58,996 nt of DNA from Ilumatobacter sp. (GTDB taxonomy: Bacteria; Actinomycetota; Acidimicrobiia; Acidimicrobiales; Ilumatobacteraceae), in NCBI GenBank assembly GCA_018666235.1, contig JABJAB010000065.1, forward strand, positions 1-58,996. The letters are read 5' to 3'. A model generated the notes under the pieces. That model was not told the origin of the DNA. It was given only the letters and a program-made list of their open reading frames with translations, and did not search any database. Shown here piece after piece: positions 17,138-26,812 of this stretch. The first letter of the stretch is position 1. The number at the start of each line of letters is the position of its first letter. Made by a program: the position numbers and the translations under genes.

Positions 17138-17464
17138 ATGACTGACACACTCGAGACCACCACCGCTCACGACGACAAGCACGACAATCACCACGGTCCA
17201 ACGGACAAGCAGTTCATTGCGATCTTCTTCTTCCTTGCGGCGATTACCGCAGTTGAAGTGCTCGTCAGCTACATCGACATCGGGCCTGCGTTCCTTCCCG
17301 TGCTGCTGGGTCTGATGATCGTGAAGTTCTTCACGGTCGTCTGGTACTTCATGCACATCAAGTTCGACCACCAGTTATTCGGGCGGTTGTTCTACATCGG
17401 CCTCGGCCTGGCCGTGGCCGTCTACGTCGCCATGCTGTCAACGTTCCAGTTCTTTGCCGGGTAG
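17138..17464 (+). CDS. ctaF: Cytochrome c oxidase subunit IV-like protein
   Basis: 108 residues: a His-rich cytosolic N-terminus (DDKHDNHHG) followed by three membrane helices (KQFIAIFFFLAAITAVEVLV, FLPVLLGLMIVKFFTVVWYF, then FYIGLGLAVAVYVAMLSTF). MIVKFFTVVWYFMHIKFD is the pattern of prokaryotic subunit IV proteins. Last gene of the coupled operon, 4 bases after ctaE. Confidence 0.9.
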   Translation: MTDTLETTTAHDDKHDNHHGPTDKQFIAIFFFLAAITAVEVLVSYIDIGPAFLPVLLGLMIVKFFTVVWYFMHIKFDHQLFGRLFYIGLGLAVAVYVAMLSTFQFFAG

Positions 17465-17514
17465 TGGTGACCGAGGGCATGGTCCCTCAACTGGGCACGT
17501 TGCCGGCTGTCTCG

Positions 17515-17520
17515 TAGGCT
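17515..17520 (+). promoter_or_regulatory. -10 element for leaderless ctaG
   Basis: TAGGCT, then 7 bases, then ATG 17528. This gives ctaG its own promoter separate from the oxidase operon. Confidence 0.5.
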
Positions 17521-17527
17521 GACCAAC

Positions 17528-18442
17528 ATGCTCGCGCAGGCTGCTGATACGGCGATTTCGGCTGATCCCTGGCGCTTCCAATGGCACCCCGAAGTGTGGG
17601 TCCTCGTGGGGTTCCTCACCGCAGCGTTCGTCTACATGATCAAGGTCATCGGGCCGAACGCCGTACCACCCGGCCAGCAGGCCGTGTCACGCAAGAACAC
17701 CTACGCCTTCGTCGGAGCAATGGCGCTGTTGTGGGTTGCGAGCGACTGGCCATTGCACGACATTTCCGAGGAGTACCTGTACTCGGCGCACATGTTGCAG
17801 CACATGATGCTCAGCTACTTCCTGCCCCCGTTGGCGCTCCTCGCCACGCCGGAATGGCTGTTGCGTGTGCTCATCGGCGACGGCGGAACGTACCGAGCGG
17901 TGCGTTTCCTTTCCAAGCCGGTCATCGCAGGTGTGTTGTTCAACCTGGTGGCGATGGTCACCCACGTTCCGCTCGTCGTCAATGCCTCCCTCGACAATGG
18001 GCCGCTGCACTACTCACTGCACTTCATTGTCGTGCTGTTCTCCCTGCTGATGTGGATGCCCGTCGTCGGCCCGTTCAAGGAATTCCACATGGGCCCACTC
18101 GGGAAGTGCATCTACCTCTTCCTGCTTTCGGTCGTACCGACGTTGCCCGCGGCGTGGCTCACCTTTGCCGAAGGCGCCGTGTACAAGCCGTACGACATCC
18201 CGGTCCGAGTCTTCGGCTGGAGCGTCACGGTCGACCAGCAGTTAGCCGGTGCCATCATGAAGATCGGTGGCGGCGTCTTCCTGTGGACACTCGTCATTTA
18301 CATCTTCTTCAAGCGCTTCGCGAATGGGTACGGCGAGAAGCAGGACTACCGCCGCCCGACGGAGCCAGACGACGAGCCGTTGACCACGGCTGACGTCGAT
18401 CGTGAGTTTGCGTCCAGTGCCCCACCGCAAGATGTCGGCTGA
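17528..18442 (+). CDS. ctaG: Cytochrome c oxidase assembly protein, CtaG (caa3) family
   Basis: 304 residues, about seven membrane helices. It belongs to the Caa3_CtaG family, which is needed for copper/heme assembly of caa3-type oxidases. Characteristic stretches are ALLWVASDWPLHDISEEYLYSAHMLQHMML, with His residues on one helix face, and LHYSLHFIVVLFSLLMWMPVVGP. The hydrophilic tail of about 40 residues is acidic. It follows ctaF by 63 bases and has its own TANNNT box. Confidence 0.92.
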   Translation: MLAQAADTAISADPWRFQWHPEVWVLVGFLTAAFVYMIKVIGPNAVPPGQQAVSRKNTYAFVGAMALLWVASDWPLHDISEEYLYSAHMLQHMMLSYFLPPLALLATPEWLLRVLIGDGGTYRAVRFLSKPVIAGVLFNLVAMVTHVPLVVNASLDNGPLHYSLHFIVVLFSLLMWMPVVGPFKEFHMGPLGKCIYLFLLSVVPTLPAAWLTFAEGAVYKPYDIPVRVFGWSVTVDQQLAGAIMKIGGGVFLWTLVIYIFFKRFANGYGEKQDYRRPTEPDDEPLTTADVDREFASSAPPQDVG

Positions 18443-18474
18443 CACGCACTGACCTCGACCGTGTCGTCACAGGA

Positions 18475-18762
18475 TTGACATCGTGTTCGTCGCCGAGGCG
18501 TGAGAAACCTGTACCCGGCCTGGTCAATTCAGGCGTTCCACTCCCCGGGCGATCCGACTACGGGTTCCTGCAGTTGCCATCAGATGATGGCGCCGACGGT
18601 GGGCTCCTTGCCGAACCCCTGACCGGTGATTGTTGTCGGTTCGACGTTCGTGGCGGATTGCTCGAACGTTTGGAAGAACCAGGCGTGTCTGCCGCCGAAC
18701 GCAGCCGCATTGTCGAGCAGTTGGCGATGCTCGACGACCATGCTCGCGAACACGCCGATTGA
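18475..18762 (+). CDS. Possible small protein, 95 residues, uncertain
   Basis: The 420-base gap between ctaG and serS holds this frame, which would begin at TTG 18475. The second half (GLLERLEEPGVSAAERSRIVEQLAMLDDHAREHAD) looks like genuine helical protein with high third-position GC; the first 40 residues do not. No Shine-Dalgarno or TANNNT box fits the TTG, and a later start is possible. A 71-residue frame on the opposite strand (18580-18795) competes. No RNA gene was recognised in the gap. Confidence 0.3.
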   Translation: MTSCSSPRREKPVPGLVNSGVPLPGRSDYGFLQLPSDDGADGGLLAEPLTGDCCRFDVRGGLLERLEEPGVSAAERSRIVEQLAMLDDHAREHAD

Positions 18763-18849
18763 ACGTCTGAGACGGAGTTGGCGACTCGACTCCATCTTGT
18801 GTTGTCAACGCCGCGCCGAATCGGGAGCGGCCGGGTGAACGGCGGGCGA

Positions 18850-18855
18850 TATCGT
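18850..18855 (+). promoter_or_regulatory. -10 element for leaderless serS
   Basis: TATCGT followed by 8 bases and GTG 18864. There is no room for a tRNA-sensing leader, so T-box control can be excluded. Confidence 0.5.
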
Positions 18856-18863
18856 CAGAGGCC

Positions 18864-20171
18864 GTGATCGACCAACGACTGCTGCGTACGGACCTCGACG
18901 GCGTGAAGGCCGCGCTGTCGCGTCGCAACCGTCCGGCAATCATTGACGATGTCGCGCATGCCGCGCGGCTCGACGCCCGTCTGCGCGATATTCAAGCCGA
19001 ACGCGACGACATCCGTGCTCGCGTCAACAGCATCTCCAAAGAGGTCGGCCAACTGCACCGCAACGGCAAGTCTGACGAGGCGCAAGCGCTGCAGGCCGAG
19101 AGCAAGGATCTCGGAGGCACCGAGAGCGTTCTCGCTGGTGAATACGAAGAAGTGTCAGCTGCGCTTCGCGACCGGCTGCTGGGCATCCCGAATCTGCCGC
19201 ATGCGGCCGCACCCGATGGTGCGAGCGAGGATGACAATCCGGTGGTGATCGGCCCGATCGCGCATCACTCCACCTACCCCGAATGGCAGCGGGTACCGCA
19301 CTGGGAAACCGCTGTCGAGCTTGGCATCCTCGACAACGAACGGGCAGCAAAGATCTCGGGGTCGATGTTCACGATGCAGCGCGGCGCCGGCGCAACGCTC
19401 GCCCGTGCGCTCTGCCAGTTTGGGCTCGACCAAAATGCTGACGTCCATGAAGAGGTGCGACCACCTTCGCTGGTCAGCACTGCCACCCTGACCGCGACCG
19501 GGCAGTTGCCAAAGTTTGCCGACGATGCCTACGCGATCGAGCGTGACGACCTCTGGGCAAGCCCCACCGCCGAGGCACCACTGACCTCGATCTATGCCAA
19601 CGAAGTCCTCGACGACACCGAGCTGCCAATCCGGTTGATGGCGCACAGCTCGTCGTATCGGCGCGAGGCGGGCTCCGCTGGCCGCGACACGCGGGGCATG
19701 CTGCGGAGCCACGAGTTCGACAAGGTCGAGATGATGGCGTACGCCACGCCCGAGCAGGCGCCAGGCCTGTTGGACGACATGGTGCAGCGCTCCGAGCGAG
19801 TCATTGCGGCACTGCAGCTCCCGTACCGCGTCATCGAAATTTGCACTGGCGACATGGGGCAAAGCCATCACCGGTCCTTCGATGTCGAGGTGTACGCGCC
19901 GGGTGCCGATGCGTGGCTCGAGGTGTCGTCGGTCAGCTGGCTCGGCGACTACCAAGCGCGTCGCGCCAACATCCGGTTCCGTCGCCATGACGAGACCGGC
20001 AAGCTGATCAAGGGCAGCGAGTTCGCGCACACGCTCAACGGTTCGGCGCTTGCCGTCCCGCGGGTCTGGGCGGCAATCGTCGAGAACTATCGCAACGAAG
20101 ACGGCAGCGTCACTGTTCCTGACGTTCTCCATCCCTACATGCGCGGCATCACTCGCATCTCGGCGGACTGA
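18864..20171 (+). CDS. serS: Seryl-tRNA synthetase
   Basis: 435 residues, class II. The N-terminal coiled-coil arm that recognises the long variable arm of tRNA-Ser spans about residues 30-105 (IQAERDDIRARVNSISKEVGQL and following). Motif 2 is SSYRREAGSAGRDTRGMLRSHEF (Arg contacts ATP); motif 3 is the C-terminal NGSALAVPRVWAAIVEN with its Arg. Starts with GTG. Confidence 0.97.
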   Translation: MIDQRLLRTDLDGVKAALSRRNRPAIIDDVAHAARLDARLRDIQAERDDIRARVNSISKEVGQLHRNGKSDEAQALQAESKDLGGTESVLAGEYEEVSAALRDRLLGIPNLPHAAAPDGASEDDNPVVIGPIAHHSTYPEWQRVPHWETAVELGILDNERAAKISGSMFTMQRGAGATLARALCQFGLDQNADVHEEVRPPSLVSTATLTATGQLPKFADDAYAIERDDLWASPTAEAPLTSIYANEVLDDTELPIRLMAHSSSYRREAGSAGRDTRGMLRSHEFDKVEMMAYATPEQAPGLLDDMVQRSERVIAALQLPYRVIEICTGDMGQSHHRSFDVEVYAPGADAWLEVSSVSWLGDYQARRANIRFRRHDETGKLIKGSEFAHTLNGSALAVPRVWAAIVENYRNEDGSVTVPDVLHPYMRGITRISAD

Positions 20172-20235
20172 CCCCATCGCAGCATTGAGCGAACTCCTCC
20201 GTGCTCGGAGCGTTCGTTGGTGCGAAGCTGGAGCG

Positions 20236-20907
20236 ATGAGTGATGCGCTGCGCGACCGAAGAGTTCAATACGAGACGGCCGGGCTCGATGTCGACGACCT
20301 GAGTGCCGACCCGGTCGAGCAATGGCAGCGATGGTACGACGAAGCACTCGAGGCGGGCGTGGCCGAACCCAACGCAATGACACTCTCGACGATCGGCCTT
20401 GACGACGCGCCGGACGCTCGCATCGTCTTGGTCCGCGGCATCGACGCACGTGGACTCGCGTTCTACACCAACTACGACAGTGTGAAGAGCCAGCAGCTCA
20501 GTCGTCGGCCGGTCGCCGCGGCGACGTTCAGCTGGCTCGACCTGCATCGACAGGTCCGGACCCGTGGCACCGTCGAGCAAATGTCACCCGACGAAAGCGA
20601 TGCCTACTTTGCGACCCGGCCGCGAGCTTCGCAACTCGGCGCCTGGTCATCGCCGCAGAGTGCAACGATCCCCGATCGCGGGACGCTCGACGCCCGAGTC
20701 TTGGCAACCGAGGCACGCTTCGCCGATGTCGACAAGGTGCCCCGGCCGGACAACTGGGGCGGCTGGCGACTGCTGCCGACCGAATGGGAATTCTGGCAGG
20801 GTCGCCCGAGCCGACTCCATGATCGGTTGCGCTACTCCACGGATCGACCGCGATCGAGCGACGGCGCCGTCGACGGAGCGTGGATGATCGACCGCCTCGC
20901 CCCCTGA
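20236..20907 (+). CDS. pdxH: Pyridoxamine 5'-phosphate oxidase
   Basis: 223 residues. FMN-dependent oxidation of pyridoxine/pyridoxamine 5'-phosphate to pyridoxal phosphate. Landmarks are NAMTLSTIGLDDAPDARIVLVRGID, FYTNYDSVKSQQL (FMN phosphate site), FSWLDLHRQVRTRGTVEQ, and SRLHDRLRYSTD with the conserved Arg of the C-terminal RxHxR-type motif. ATG 20236 follows GGAG closely. The frame extends further upstream only by overlapping serS. Confidence 0.95.
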   Translation: MSDALRDRRVQYETAGLDVDDLSADPVEQWQRWYDEALEAGVAEPNAMTLSTIGLDDAPDARIVLVRGIDARGLAFYTNYDSVKSQQLSRRPVAAATFSWLDLHRQVRTRGTVEQMSPDESDAYFATRPRASQLGAWSSPQSATIPDRGTLDARVLATEARFADVDKVPRPDNWGGWRLLPTEWEFWQGRPSRLHDRLRYSTDRPRSSDGAVDGAWMIDRLAP

Positions 20908-20956
20908 AGACGACGAGCCAATCACGAAACAGGACCAACGCAAGGTTGAAGCGACA

Positions 20957-21670
20957 ATGGCAACAAGCAAGGCTGTGCACATGACCGGAAGCAAAGTCCT
21001 GGTGGTTGACGACGAACCCACCGTGCGCGAGGTGGTGGTCGGCTATCTGCGCCGTGATGGGCACGAGGTCGCAGAAGCCGGCGATGGATACACCGCGCTC
21101 GAGCTGCTGGACTCTGACCCGCCCGACCTCGTGGTGCTCGACATGATGCTGCCGGGGGTGAACGGGCTCGACATCCTCCGTCGCGTCCGCGCCGTCAGTT
21201 CGATTCCGGTGATCATGTTGACCGCTCGGGCTGAGGAGTCCGACCGGGTCGCAGGTCTGGAACTCGGCGCCGACGACTACGTGGTCAAGCCCTTCTCGCC
21301 CCGAGAACTCGCGGCGCGCGTGAATGGCGTCTTGCGGCGCACCAGCGGTCGCGTTGAAGAGCCCCCGGCGATGCTCACATTCGACGGGCTGCGCATCGAG
21401 CCGCTCAGTCGCGAAGTCACGATGGACAATGAGATCATCGAGATGACGCCGAAGGAGTTCGACGTTTTGCTCTTCCTGGCGTCGTCACCGCGGCAGGTCT
21501 TCTCGCGCGCTCAGCTCCTCGAATCAGTCTGGCAGTCCTCGCCCGAGTGGCAGGATCCGGCGACCGTCACCGTCCACGTCCGTCGTATCCGCAACAAGAT
21601 CGAGGCCGACCCCGAGCACCCGCGGTGGATCACCACGGTGTGGGGCGTCGGCTACCGGTTCGAGCCATGA
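20957..21670 (+). CDS. OmpR/PhoB-family response regulator
   Basis: 237 residues. The receiver has the acidic pair D18-D19, phospho-acceptor D62 (LVVLDMMLPG) and K111 (VVKPFSP). The C-terminal winged helix runs from about 145 to 237 (TPKEFDVLLFLASSPRQVFSRAQLLESVW, VTVHVRRIRNKIE, WGVGYRFEP). An alternative start is M9 at 20981. The gene overlaps its sensor kinase by 4 bases, forming a two-component pair whose signal is unknown. Confidence 0.92.
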   Translation: MATSKAVHMTGSKVLVVDDEPTVREVVVGYLRRDGHEVAEAGDGYTALELLDSDPPDLVVLDMMLPGVNGLDILRRVRAVSSIPVIMLTARAEESDRVAGLELGADDYVVKPFSPRELAARVNGVLRRTSGRVEEPPAMLTFDGLRIEPLSREVTMDNEIIEMTPKEFDVLLFLASSPRQVFSRAQLLESVWQSSPEWQDPATVTVHVRRIRNKIEADPEHPRWITTVWGVGYRFEP

Positions 21671-22713
21671 GCGACCCCGTCGCCAACGAACTCGGCCACA
21701 AGGCCCACCGTATGAATCGGTTGGGTCGCAGATTCTTGGCGGCCAACCTTGCGGTGCTTGGTGTGGCGATCATGATGATCGCCATTGCGGCGAACGAGAT
21801 GTTCATCAACGACCACGATCGTCGATTGCTGATGTGGGTGCTCATTCCGGCAGTTCTCTCCGCAGCGATGGTGGCAATGCTCATGGCTCGTCCTGTTGCC
21901 CGTGATGCAAAGCGCATCTGCGATGCAGCGATGCGCGTCGCTGACGGCGACCTGTCCGCACGGACTGGCGTGGTCCGCAACGACGAACTCGGCGAGGCTG
22001 CTGAGATGTTCGACGTCATGGTCGACCGTCTCAACTCGGTCGAAAGCGAGCGCTCATTGATGCTCTCATCGATTTCGCACGATCTCCGAACACCACTGGC
22101 GGCCTTGCGTGCTGCGGTCGAGGCCATTCGCGACGGCGTTGCTGACGACCCCGACCTGTATCTCGTCGGGATGGAGCGCCAGGTGAAGGCGCTCACGTTC
22201 CTCGTTGATGACCTGCAGTTGCACACGCGCCTGGTCAGCGGCACGTTGCAGCTCAACCGGGCGCGTATCGACCTCACTGAACTGGCCGACGAGTCAATGG
22301 AAATCGTCCGTCCACTTGCAGAATCGCGAGGCGTCAAGTTGCTGCTTGAAGCGACCGAACGGGTCATGGTCGACGCCGACGGATCTCAGCTGGCCCGTGT
22401 GATTCGAAATCTGCTCGACAACGCCATTCGTCACGCTCCCGACGGTTCGGTCGTCCTCGTGCAGGTCGCGCGTGGCGACGTCAACGTGGTGCTGCGAGTG
22501 CACGATGAGGGCACGGGCTTCCCCACCGAGTTCCGTGATCGAGCATTCGAACCGTTCACCCGCGCGGATCCCGCGCGTGACACGCGAACGGGTACTGCTG
22601 GCCTCGGGCTCTCCATTGCCCGAGGAATCGTCAATGCTCACGACGGGACGGTCGCGCTCGGCGAAGGTCCGGGCGGCGACGTGCGCATCTCGCTCCCGAT
22701 CCCCTCTCGCTGA
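21667..22713 (+). CDS. Sensor histidine kinase
   Basis: 348 residues. Two membrane helices (about 21-41 and 55-75) with almost no extracytoplasmic loop between them, then HAMP (RPVARDAKRICDAAMRVADGDLSAR), dimerisation domain with the phospho-His in SSISHDLRTPLAALRA, and an ATPase domain with N-box RVIRNLLDNAIRHAP, G1 VHDEGTGFP and G2 TAGLGLSIARGIV. The tiny outer loop suggests sensing within the membrane or cytoplasm. Starts in the stop of the regulator gene (ATGA). Confidence 0.93.
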   Translation: MSDPVANELGHKAHRMNRLGRRFLAANLAVLGVAIMMIAIAANEMFINDHDRRLLMWVLIPAVLSAAMVAMLMARPVARDAKRICDAAMRVADGDLSARTGVVRNDELGEAAEMFDVMVDRLNSVESERSLMLSSISHDLRTPLAALRAAVEAIRDGVADDPDLYLVGMERQVKALTFLVDDLQLHTRLVSGTLQLNRARIDLTELADESMEIVRPLAESRGVKLLLEATERVMVDADGSQLARVIRNLLDNAIRHAPDGSVVLVQVARGDVNVVLRVHDEGTGFPTEFRDRAFEPFTRADPARDTRTGTAGLGLSIARGIVNAHDGTVALGEGPGGDVRISLPIPSR

Positions 22714-22732
22714 CAGAATTCCGCCGCCAGGG

Positions 22733-23353
22733 TCAACCAGGCGGAGCCCACGTCGATGCAGCGGTGACGAGGCCGTCGATCAAGGAGTTGGTGTGTGGCG
22801 TGAGGCCAGGGCCTTCCCAGTCCCACCAGAGCGGGCTCGATCCGCGAACGCGCGGTGGCAACTCGATCTGCACCCCTTGCTGGCGCGGCAGGTTGACCGG
22901 ATTGTCAGGATGGAGACCCCGCAGCTTCTTCGGAATCGTGTCGAGGTCGGTCACCACGTCGTACGCCGGGAGCTCCGAACGCAGAGCATCGCCCACATGC
23001 TCGGCAAACGGCCGGTTGGAGCCCCCGAGCAAGAGCGAGCTGAACATGCCCCGCCGGCCGAACCCGTGGACGGTCACCACGATGTCGACATGGTCAATGA
23101 ACGACCTCAACGCTGCAGATTCTGCAGGCCGCACCTTGATCGACGACAAGTGCTCGCGCATGGGAACGGGTTGCAGGACGCCGTAGTACGACGCGCCGGA
23201 CCGGATCGCTGCCGCATCGGCAATCACGTCGGTCTGCAACTCGAGATTTCCGCCGTGATAGGCCATGAATCCCACCCGACCCGCAGGGCCCGAGCGGAGC
23301 TCGCACACCTCGCGCACGCCGGGTGCTTCGAGGATCTGGGCGAACTCTGTCAT
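22733..23353 (-). CDS. Poly-gamma-glutamate hydrolase family protein
   Basis: 206 residues from ATG 23353; GTG 23356 is one codon earlier. The zinc-amidase pattern of this family is present: FMAYHGGNLELQTDVIADAAAI (His and Glu metal ligands), SASYYGVLQ-like stretch, REHLSSIKVRP, and DIVVTVHGFGRRG with a second His. Related enzymes cut gamma-glutamyl bonds of polyglutamate capsules and are common in phages and bacilli. No signal peptide is visible. Divergent from orn with a gap of 57 bases. The substrate here is unproven. Confidence 0.75.
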   Translation of the reverse strand: MTEFAQILEAPGVREVCELRSGPAGRVGFMAYHGGNLELQTDVIADAAAIRSGASYYGVLQPVPMREHLSSIKVRPAESAALRSFIDHVDIVVTVHGFGRRGMFSSLLLGGSNRPFAEHVGDALRSELPAYDVVTDLDTIPKKLRGLHPDNPVNLPRQQGVQIELPPRVRGSSPLWWDWEGPGLTPHTNSLIDGLVTAASTWAPPG

Positions 23354-23398
23354 CACTTCATCATGGCCGAGTCAATGAACCGGGGCGAATCGGGCCAG

Positions 23399-23404
23399 TA
23401 CGAT
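23399..23404 (+). promoter_or_regulatory. -10 element for leaderless orn
   Basis: TACGAT, 6 bases, ATG 23411. This selects the internal ATG 23411 over the upstream in-frame ATGs at 23363 and 23375. Confidence 0.5.
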
Positions 23405-23410
23405 GAGCGG

Positions 23411-23977
<567 letters not shown>

Positions 23978-24083
23978 CGGAGCCATCGAGTCACCCCGAA
24001 CATCAACCATCGCGACGGCTCAACGTTTCGGACCGGCTGGGCCCATATCGGTCCGCGCTGAGCGCGCCGGATAGGTTCCGCTC

Positions 24084-25061
24084 ATGCGCGCAATCGTTTT
24101 GAGAGCACACGGTGGTCCCGAGGTCCTGCAGATCGAGGAGGTGCCTGATCCCGTGGCCGGACCCGACCAGATCGTTGTCGACATCGCCCACACAGCGCTC
24201 AACCGTGCCGACACGCTGCAACGGATGGGGATGTACAACGACCCACGCAACCCTACGATCGAGATCCCCGGCCTCGAGTACGCGGGCACCGTGTCCGCCA
24301 TCGGCAGCGACGTGACCGAGTGGGCGATCGGTGACCAGGTGATGGGCATCGAATCGGGCGGGTGCTACGCCGAAAAGGTCGTCACCCACAGCCGCCAGGC
24401 GCTCCCGGTGCCTGCCAATGTCGATCTGGCTGATGCTGCTGCCATTGCCGAGGTCTTCCTCACGGCGTGGGATGCGCTGGTCGTGCAAGGCGGTTTGACC
24501 TCTGGGCGGTGGGGGCTGATCCATGCCGGAGCCTCGGGCGTCGGTACCGCCGGGATTCAGATCGCGAAGGCAATCGGTGCACGCATCGCCGTCACCTGTT
24601 CAGCTGGCAAGGCCGACGCCTGCACTGCGCTCGGTGCCGATCTGGTGATCGAGCGCAGCCCGTCTGACTGGCTGGGCGAGCTCAGTGCTGCGGTGCCCGA
24701 TGGCGTCGACACGATCCTCGACGTCGTCGGAGGCGAGGAAGCCGATCGCAACCTCAAGGCCGTCCGCGTTGACGGAACGATCGTGCAAGTCGGTCTGATG
24801 GGAGGAGGATCGGCGCCCGTCAACATGGGGCTGATCCTGATGAAGCGCGTCACTTGGATCGGGACCACGCTGCGGTCCCGGCCGCTCGAACGCAAGGTCG
24901 CATTGATGCAGCGGTTCATCGACGAGATGCTGCCGTTGTTCGAATCGGGGGCGCTCCGCCCGGTCATCGACTCGCGCTACTCCTTCGATCAGCTGCCTGA
25001 GGCACACCGATACATGGAGTCGAACGCCAACGTCGGCAAGATCCTGATCGATCTCGCCTGA
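24084..25061 (+). CDS. NAD(P)H:quinone oxidoreductase, zinc-free MDR family
   Basis: 325 residues, PIG3/QOR type. TALNRADTLQRMGMY is the signature of the PIG3 group. The nucleotide-binding motif is HAGASGVGTAGIQIA and the substrate side has PGLEYAGTVSAIG. No catalytic-zinc Cys/His set is present. It probably reduces quinones or enones. TAGGTT at 24072-24077 stands 6 bases before the ATG, suggesting a leaderless mRNA. Confidence 0.88.
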   Translation: MRAIVLRAHGGPEVLQIEEVPDPVAGPDQIVVDIAHTALNRADTLQRMGMYNDPRNPTIEIPGLEYAGTVSAIGSDVTEWAIGDQVMGIESGGCYAEKVVTHSRQALPVPANVDLADAAAIAEVFLTAWDALVVQGGLTSGRWGLIHAGASGVGTAGIQIAKAIGARIAVTCSAGKADACTALGADLVIERSPSDWLGELSAAVPDGVDTILDVVGGEEADRNLKAVRVDGTIVQVGLMGGGSAPVNMGLILMKRVTWIGTTLRSRPLERKVALMQRFIDEMLPLFESGALRPVIDSRYSFDQLPEAHRYMESNANVGKILIDLA

Positions 25062-25088
25062 CCAGGCGCAACCGCGATCACGCCAAGA

Positions 25089-25610
25089 TCAGACGTCGAC
25101 GTCAGCCAGCTCGCTGTCTTCGGCGTCAACGGCCGATTTCTGCGCGTTGCGCAGGCTGAAGTACGCGCCGATCGCAAGAATCAACACGGCACCCAGTCCG
25201 AACAGGATCCACGTGAGTGCGCCAGCACCTTCCCCCGCGCGGTCGCCATACACGAAGGTGATGGCTCCGCGGATGAGGTGGCCGTCCTCCTCTGCGAGGT
25301 AACGTACGAAGTACTCACCCTTGACCGTCAGCGGCTCAAAGACGAGCTTGGCTTCGGTTTCCGACACGATCAGAACCTCGCCCGGTACGTCGCCGTCGTC
25401 CGGGCCGACCAGTGCGAGTTCGACACCGTCAACCGGCTCGCCGAAGTTGATCGTCACCTCGCTGATCGGATCGTCGAACTGCGCTTTGTGTTCGGGAACC
25501 GACGATTCGATGTCGTCGTGCGCAAGCACTGCTGAGCCGGCGCTGAACACTGCCGTGACAGCGAGCACCGCAACGAAGAATCGGCGGACAGGACCAGTGG
25601 CGCCCTTCAT
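25089..25610 (-). CDS. CopC-domain copper-binding membrane protein
   Basis: 173 residues from ATG 25610 (a TTG four codons earlier is less likely). A signal peptide ends at AVLA, so the mature protein begins with His-Asp-Asp; an N-terminal His is the first Cu(II) ligand in CopC proteins. SSVPEHKAQFDDPISEVTINFGEPV and EEDGHLIRGAITF (Asp/His ligands) follow, then one C-terminal membrane helix (TWILFGLGAVLILAIGAYFSL) and an acidic tail. Likely periplasmic copper handling, which fits a genome with an aa3 oxidase. Confidence 0.85.
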   Translation of the reverse strand: MKGATGPVRRFFVAVLAVTAVFSAGSAVLAHDDIESSVPEHKAQFDDPISEVTINFGEPVDGVELALVGPDDGDVPGEVLIVSETEAKLVFEPLTVKGEYFVRYLAEEDGHLIRGAITFVYGDRAGEGAGALTWILFGLGAVLILAIGAYFSLRNAQKSAVDAEDSELADVDV

Positions 25611-25678
25611 GATTCCATTCAATCAGCGCCAGAGTCCTTCTTGACCTCGGCAGACGCGGGTCACCTGCAGCCAGTGGG

Positions 25679-26812
25679 TCAACGAGCATCAACGTGGCGG
25701 CCCTTCCACTCGACGCCTCGCCCCAGGATCAATGCGATGAGGCTGCGGAGAAAGATGACGGTGAACGCCACGACGGCGAGCGGATACAGAAGGGCGGTCA
25801 GCGGATGGATCGACGCAGCGCGACGCCCCAGGACCCAGACTTGCAGCGCGCTGAGGGGGTAGACGATGGGCATGGCGATCCAACCCCCAGCGAGCGACCA
25901 GACCCATGCCAGCGTGGCGATGGCGATCCACCAGGGTGTGAAGCGAGCACCGGTCGCGATGCTGCGGGTCCATCCGCGAATGGTTTGCCCAAGGCCTTCC
26001 GGGTACATCCGGAATGACGTGTCGGGGCGGCCCGTGTAGAGCTCGGCCCGACCGACGAGGCGGGCGAGACCGATGTCTTCGGTGTGCATCGAACGCACCG
26101 ACGGATGCGCATGTCCGCCGACTTGGTCGTACGTGGTCCGGTCAATGGCGAGGACCGGGCCGAATGCCACCGTGGCGTTTGCGCCGTGTCCTGTCGGCGT
26201 GAACGCGCCGCAGCCCATCAGGGCGGTCACGTTGCACAACACGCTGGCTTGCTCGGCCCAACCCCCAGTCTCGTGCCACGGCTGGATGGAGGTCACCACG
26301 TCGGGTTGTGCTGTGACGGCCTGCGCTATTCGGGCGACGAGGTCGGGGGCGGGTCGGACGTCGGCATCGACGAACAGGAGAATCGGTGCGCTCGACTCAG
26401 CGGCGCCGAACGCGCACGCGTGTGGCTTGCCGAGCCATTCGGGTGGGAGTGGCGGCGGTGTGATGACGCGGGCGCCGTGCCGTGCCGCGATGATCGCGGT
26501 GGCATCATCGGAATGATCGTCGACCACGATCACTTCATCCTGCGGTCCGATGTGCGGCAGTACTCGTGACAACAGGTGCGGGAGAGCGTCTTGCTCGTTG
26601 CGGGCCGGGATGATCACAGCAACGCCCGGGCGCGCAGCAGATCCAGGGGAATGGTCACCGGCGAGATCCGGAAGCGGTCGAAGACGCCACAGCAGCAACC
26701 AGCCCAGGGTCCATCCCGCGAGGTAGATCGCCAGATCCACGCGATCGGGCACGAGTTCCACCGGCCCACTCTGGTCGTCGCGGAGATGTGTTGCAACAAG
26801 AGCGCACGCCAT
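25679..26812 (-). CDS. Family 2 glycosyltransferase, membrane-bound
   Basis: Up to 377 residues from ATG 26812; a GTG at residue 18 or 21 is a plausible shorter start just before the first membrane helix. The GT-A domain shows VAVIIPARNEQDALP, VIVVDDHSDDAT, LLFVDADVRP (DxD) and HTEDIGLARLV, with three to four C-terminal membrane helices. The layout resembles the CrtQ-like enzymes that glycosylate carotenoid acids, but no carotenoid genes are nearby, so the acceptor is unknown. Confidence 0.85.
   Translation of the reverse strand: MACALVATHLRDDQSGPVELVPDRVDLAIYLAGWTLGWLLLWRLRPLPDLAGDHSPGSAARPGVAVIIPARNEQDALPHLLSRVLPHIGPQDEVIVVDDHSDDATAIIAARHGARVITPPPLPPEWLGKPHACAFGAAESSAPILLFVDADVRPAPDLVARIAQAVTAQPDVVTSIQPWHETGGWAEQASVLCNVTALMGCGAFTPTGHGANATVAFGPVLAIDRTTYDQVGGHAHPSVRSMHTEDIGLARLVGRAELYTGRPDTSFRMYPEGLGQTIRGWTRSIATGARFTPWWIAIATLAWVWSLAGGWIAMPIVYPLSALQVWVLGRRAASIHPLTALLYPLAVVAFTVIFLRSLIALILGRGVEWKGRHVDAR

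Noticed and set aside
17470..17490. Short hairpin GAGGG/CCCTC between ctaF and ctaG as terminator
   Set aside because: Stem of only 5 pairs and no T-run; too weak to call.
18443..18863. SRP RNA, tRNA-Ser or T-box in the gap before serS
   Set aside because: No cloverleaf, no SRP tetraloop/asymmetric-loop signature and no T-box bulge sequence; the serS -10 box lies 8 bases from its start.
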